Source: Casuarius casuarius (taxonomy: Eukaryota; Chordata; Aves; Casuariiformes; Casuariidae). From it: DNA of 64,000 nucleotides. Made by a program: the position numbers and the translations under genes. Below are positions 61,217 through 64,000 of this stretch, piece after piece. Position 1 is the stretch's first letter. Each line of letters begins with the position of its first letter. The stretch covers positions 62,001-126,000 of the forward strand of contig PTFA01000038.1 in assembly GCA_003342895.1 (NCBI GenBank). The letters run 5' to 3'. Below the pieces are notes generated by a model. It had not been told where the DNA came from. It made no database searches and saw nothing but the letters and a program-made list of their open reading frames with translations.

Positions 61217-62954
61217 GTCTCTTTCCAGGGTTGGAAACATAATTAAAGGTGTATAATGATGACTCATATTGCCACTTACCTAATGTTCCCCCTTCTACCT
61301 CTTAACTCTGTATGGCCTCATTTCCCAGAACAGATGCAGCTGCCATCCCTGTGCAGGTGGCCACTGTGAAGTCTCAGTCTGCTCAGTGTGGTTTCTTCTC
61401 TTCAGCTCTCTTTGAGGAACTAGACAAAAGCTACATATATATTCCATGGGGAATATATAAATTTCCAGGTTATTGGGAGAGACTGTCATGGCATTAGCCA
61501 TCCCACCTTATCCCAGTAAATCTGTTATTGGAAATGGCTTTTTTCTGTCCATCACAGAAGTGCAGGTCTCATTTGGGTTCTCCTCATCCTCTTTTTGTCT
61601 CAGAACTTGACACATGTAACCTTACCTCACTACTGCACATCCCAAATTTTCCTCTGCCTTTCTTTACCTGGGAGCTATGTGTATGTCATCTTTTGCCTTG
61701 GATCTCTTACCTCACTCCTTTTCTATCACATGAAATATAAACTACTTGTTTTCAGTTTCAGAGCCCTTCACTGAAGATACTTATCTTCTTTTAATTCAGC
61801 ATTAACAAGCTGATACAAAGATTTCAGCAGGCAGTGAGGCCAGACTTCTCTACATAGTCATTTCATTTTTGAGTAATCTCCTCCTAGGCTTTTTCCCAAG
61901 TTCTTCTTTACATACACAAAGAATTTTACACAAATAGGTTCAAAAAATTTTTGTTGTTCTTTACACACCTCTTGGAAACTAACTTTCATTGTGATGCCTT
62001 CAAAGCACATGACTACAGATATCTTGTGCTGAGTTGTGAAACAGCCATCCAGTGAATGTCTGACCATTAATATTTCATAGGGCAAGACTAGTCTTACCTA
62101 AATGTAAATTTCTAAGAACAAGGCAAGCACGTGCAGGCTAGTTCCCCTCAGGTCACATTATAATCAGTGGAGATATGGTGATACCAATCCTTCTGACCCA
62201 AACACCTTTGCCTATAAGGAGATGAATCCTCTCGCTTGAGGTGCTTCATTTTTTTCCATCAGGTGTAAGTTCAGACTTGGATGTTTCATTTCTAGTACAT
62301 AAATAAGGACAGATAAGTCCCATCCCTAGGATTTGTTTTTTTTTCCCCCCCGTTTCTTTGTAAAGCTGTCCATATCTACATATCCAAAGGCTTTCTCCCA
62401 TCTCAGACCATTAAGTATGGAAAGAAGTGTCCTTCTTGCCATATTCACAGAGATGCCTTGCCCCATTATGCATGTTTCAAATCTCTGTGATAATAACATC
62501 AATAACTTCCCTAAACAGTTTTTTTATTTGGCTACACATTTCAAAGGGCCATTAACTGCCAGAAACCCAAGGAATATGACCTCATACAGTCTCAGTTCAT
62601 GTGATATATTCACCTAGAATTTTGAGGAAAGACAGTGCAGGACTGTGATTGAAATATGTCTTAATGGAGTCTCTTTTTTTCTCTAGGAATATATTGTCCT
62701 GTTATTGCTGGCACTATAATAGCTTTCCAATGACCACTTAAGAAACCATGAGATGTTCATATGTCTTAAGTCGAACACTGCAAAACCTCCATTTGCCAAA
62801 CATAACAAAAATATGTGTTGAAGAATGTGTTATCTCTGAAAAAATCTGTGGAGTTTTTTGGAATCCAATGATTTTTTTTTTAAATAAGGAGCCATCCCTG
62901 GAGGGGTTCTGCTTGCAAATTCAGAATTCTCGGTTTATTTGTCTGCATGTAAAC

Positions 62955-63420
62955 TAGGTGCCTAAGGTCCCCTTAGAATGAATGGAGATCTGGGTTTCAA
63001 TTCAGTTGCCTTAATATATGCATCAAGTTAGCACACTTTTGTGTCAAGGGCATTTGGGATTCTCCCTCCCACCTGATCATCAGTTGCCAGTCCATAAACC
63101 TGTAGGTCTTCTGTCATGGCCACTATTTCCATGTAGATATCTCCAGTACTCTGGGGAATCTCAAATGGCACTAGATCTTATATTTAGGAAACTGAATTAA
63201 TTGGTAAAGCCAATGGAGCCTAAGCAGTATTTCAGCTTACTCTATAGAAAATATATACATTTGGTCAGCTGAATCATTCTCTAGACTCCACTGACTGTAA
63301 CGACCAGATATCCACAGATTTTAATAGGAGATGGGACACACAATTCACATACAGACATCTAGATGTAAGCATCTAAATATAAGTGTCTTAATCGCTGAGG
63401 TGAAACCCAATCCATATTCC
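62955..63420. repeat. Old dispersed repeat(s)
   Basis: 'aggtgcctaaggtccccttag', 'acagacatctagatgtaagc' and 'tctaaatataagtgtcttaa' resemble the element near 4.4 kb. Boundaries are vague. Confidence 0.3.
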
Positions 63421-64000
63421 TGGACAATTTGCTTTGTATTATGTTGTCTGAGTCCTATTATATTTCCTGATAAGACAGGTGGAAATAATGGCTGGGATAA
63501 ACAAGTGTGCAAGAAATACCAAATATTTGTCACGTGTTCTTTCATAGCACGTTTTTTGGTTTTGGAAGAAAAAGATTTGGAAACCTTCCAAGGAAACTGT
63601 AATCAGTATATATTAGGTTTTGTTTAACAGCCAAACATTACAGACTATTCCAATTATATATGAAAATGAAAGTCATATTGAAAGGGTCAGTTTATTTCTT
63701 GTTCCAAGAAACTTCTCAGAAATAATACCTGGACCTAAATATTGAAAAACTAAATATATTCACTCCAGAATGTTATGGGTCTATTTTAATGGTAATATTT
63801 AGGTATTCTATGCTTGCTTGCTACAGTATTTTTATAGTCTTTTCCAACTTGAATTTAGATCTCTTAAAAGTGAAAAGTTATTTACTACACATGGAAATAT
63901 GTTCTAGGAATGGGCCACTCTCACTTTTATAAGTGGTTAATTATATTCCATTTAAATTAGTTTTTTCTTTCATTTTGTTCCATCCTCCTGGTTATACTCC

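Larger units (their letters stand above)
47431..64000. other. Flank upstream of AQP1, no recognised gene
   Basis: AT-rich sequence with the listed repeats. MINDY4/FAM188B lies upstream of AQP1 in mammals, but I recognised none of its C-terminal exons here. Open frames are short and show no domain. Confidence 0.55.

Noticed and set aside
1..64000. tRNA, rRNA, CRISPR arrays or intact transposons/endogenous viruses
   Set aside because: None seen; the genome type makes CRISPR irrelevant, and no LTR pairs, gag/pol motifs or terminal inverted repeats were found.

Overview
The window is vertebrate nuclear DNA, most likely from a bird. It is AT-rich, intron-dominated and moderately poor in repeats. 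Its clearest mobile elements are CR1 LINE fragments, one of which keeps the tail with repeated TTCTATG that is typical of avian and reptilian CR1. The only gene I can identify with confidence is AQP1 (aquaporin-1), on the minus strand. Its protein is close to mammalian AQP1 but carries a few differences. A crocodilian or turtle source cannot be fully excluded; no Alu, L1 or other mammal-specific repeat is visible.

Layout. Positions 1-26510 lie downstream of AQP1 and hold its probable 3' UTR, CR1 and old MIR-like repeats, simple repeats and no recognised gene. Positions 26511-46109 hold the AQP1 coding region in four exons: 45720-46109, 28713-28877, 28210-28290 and 26511-26690. All junctions fall between codons and the joined product is 271 residues. 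Intron 1 is 16.8 kb, while introns 2 and 3 are 0.42 and 1.5 kb. Positions 46110-46250 hold a purine-rich 5' UTR and a TATA box. Positions 46250-64000 are upstream flank, with a CpG-enriched stretch at about 46.87-47.43 kb and otherwise decayed repeats and unrecognised sequence. In mammals AQP1 lies between MINDY4/FAM188B and GHRHR; I looked for exons of both and recognised none.

AQP1 forms homotetrameric water channels in the plasma membrane. Both NPA motifs, the aromatic/arginine filter residues and the mercury-sensitive cysteine are intact, so the gene should encode a working water channel. The most speculative observations are short exon-like blocks with compatible phases at 2.4-5.8 kb, on both strands, which do not match a protein I know. 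They may be chance. Nothing in the window looks like a clearly new biological system.
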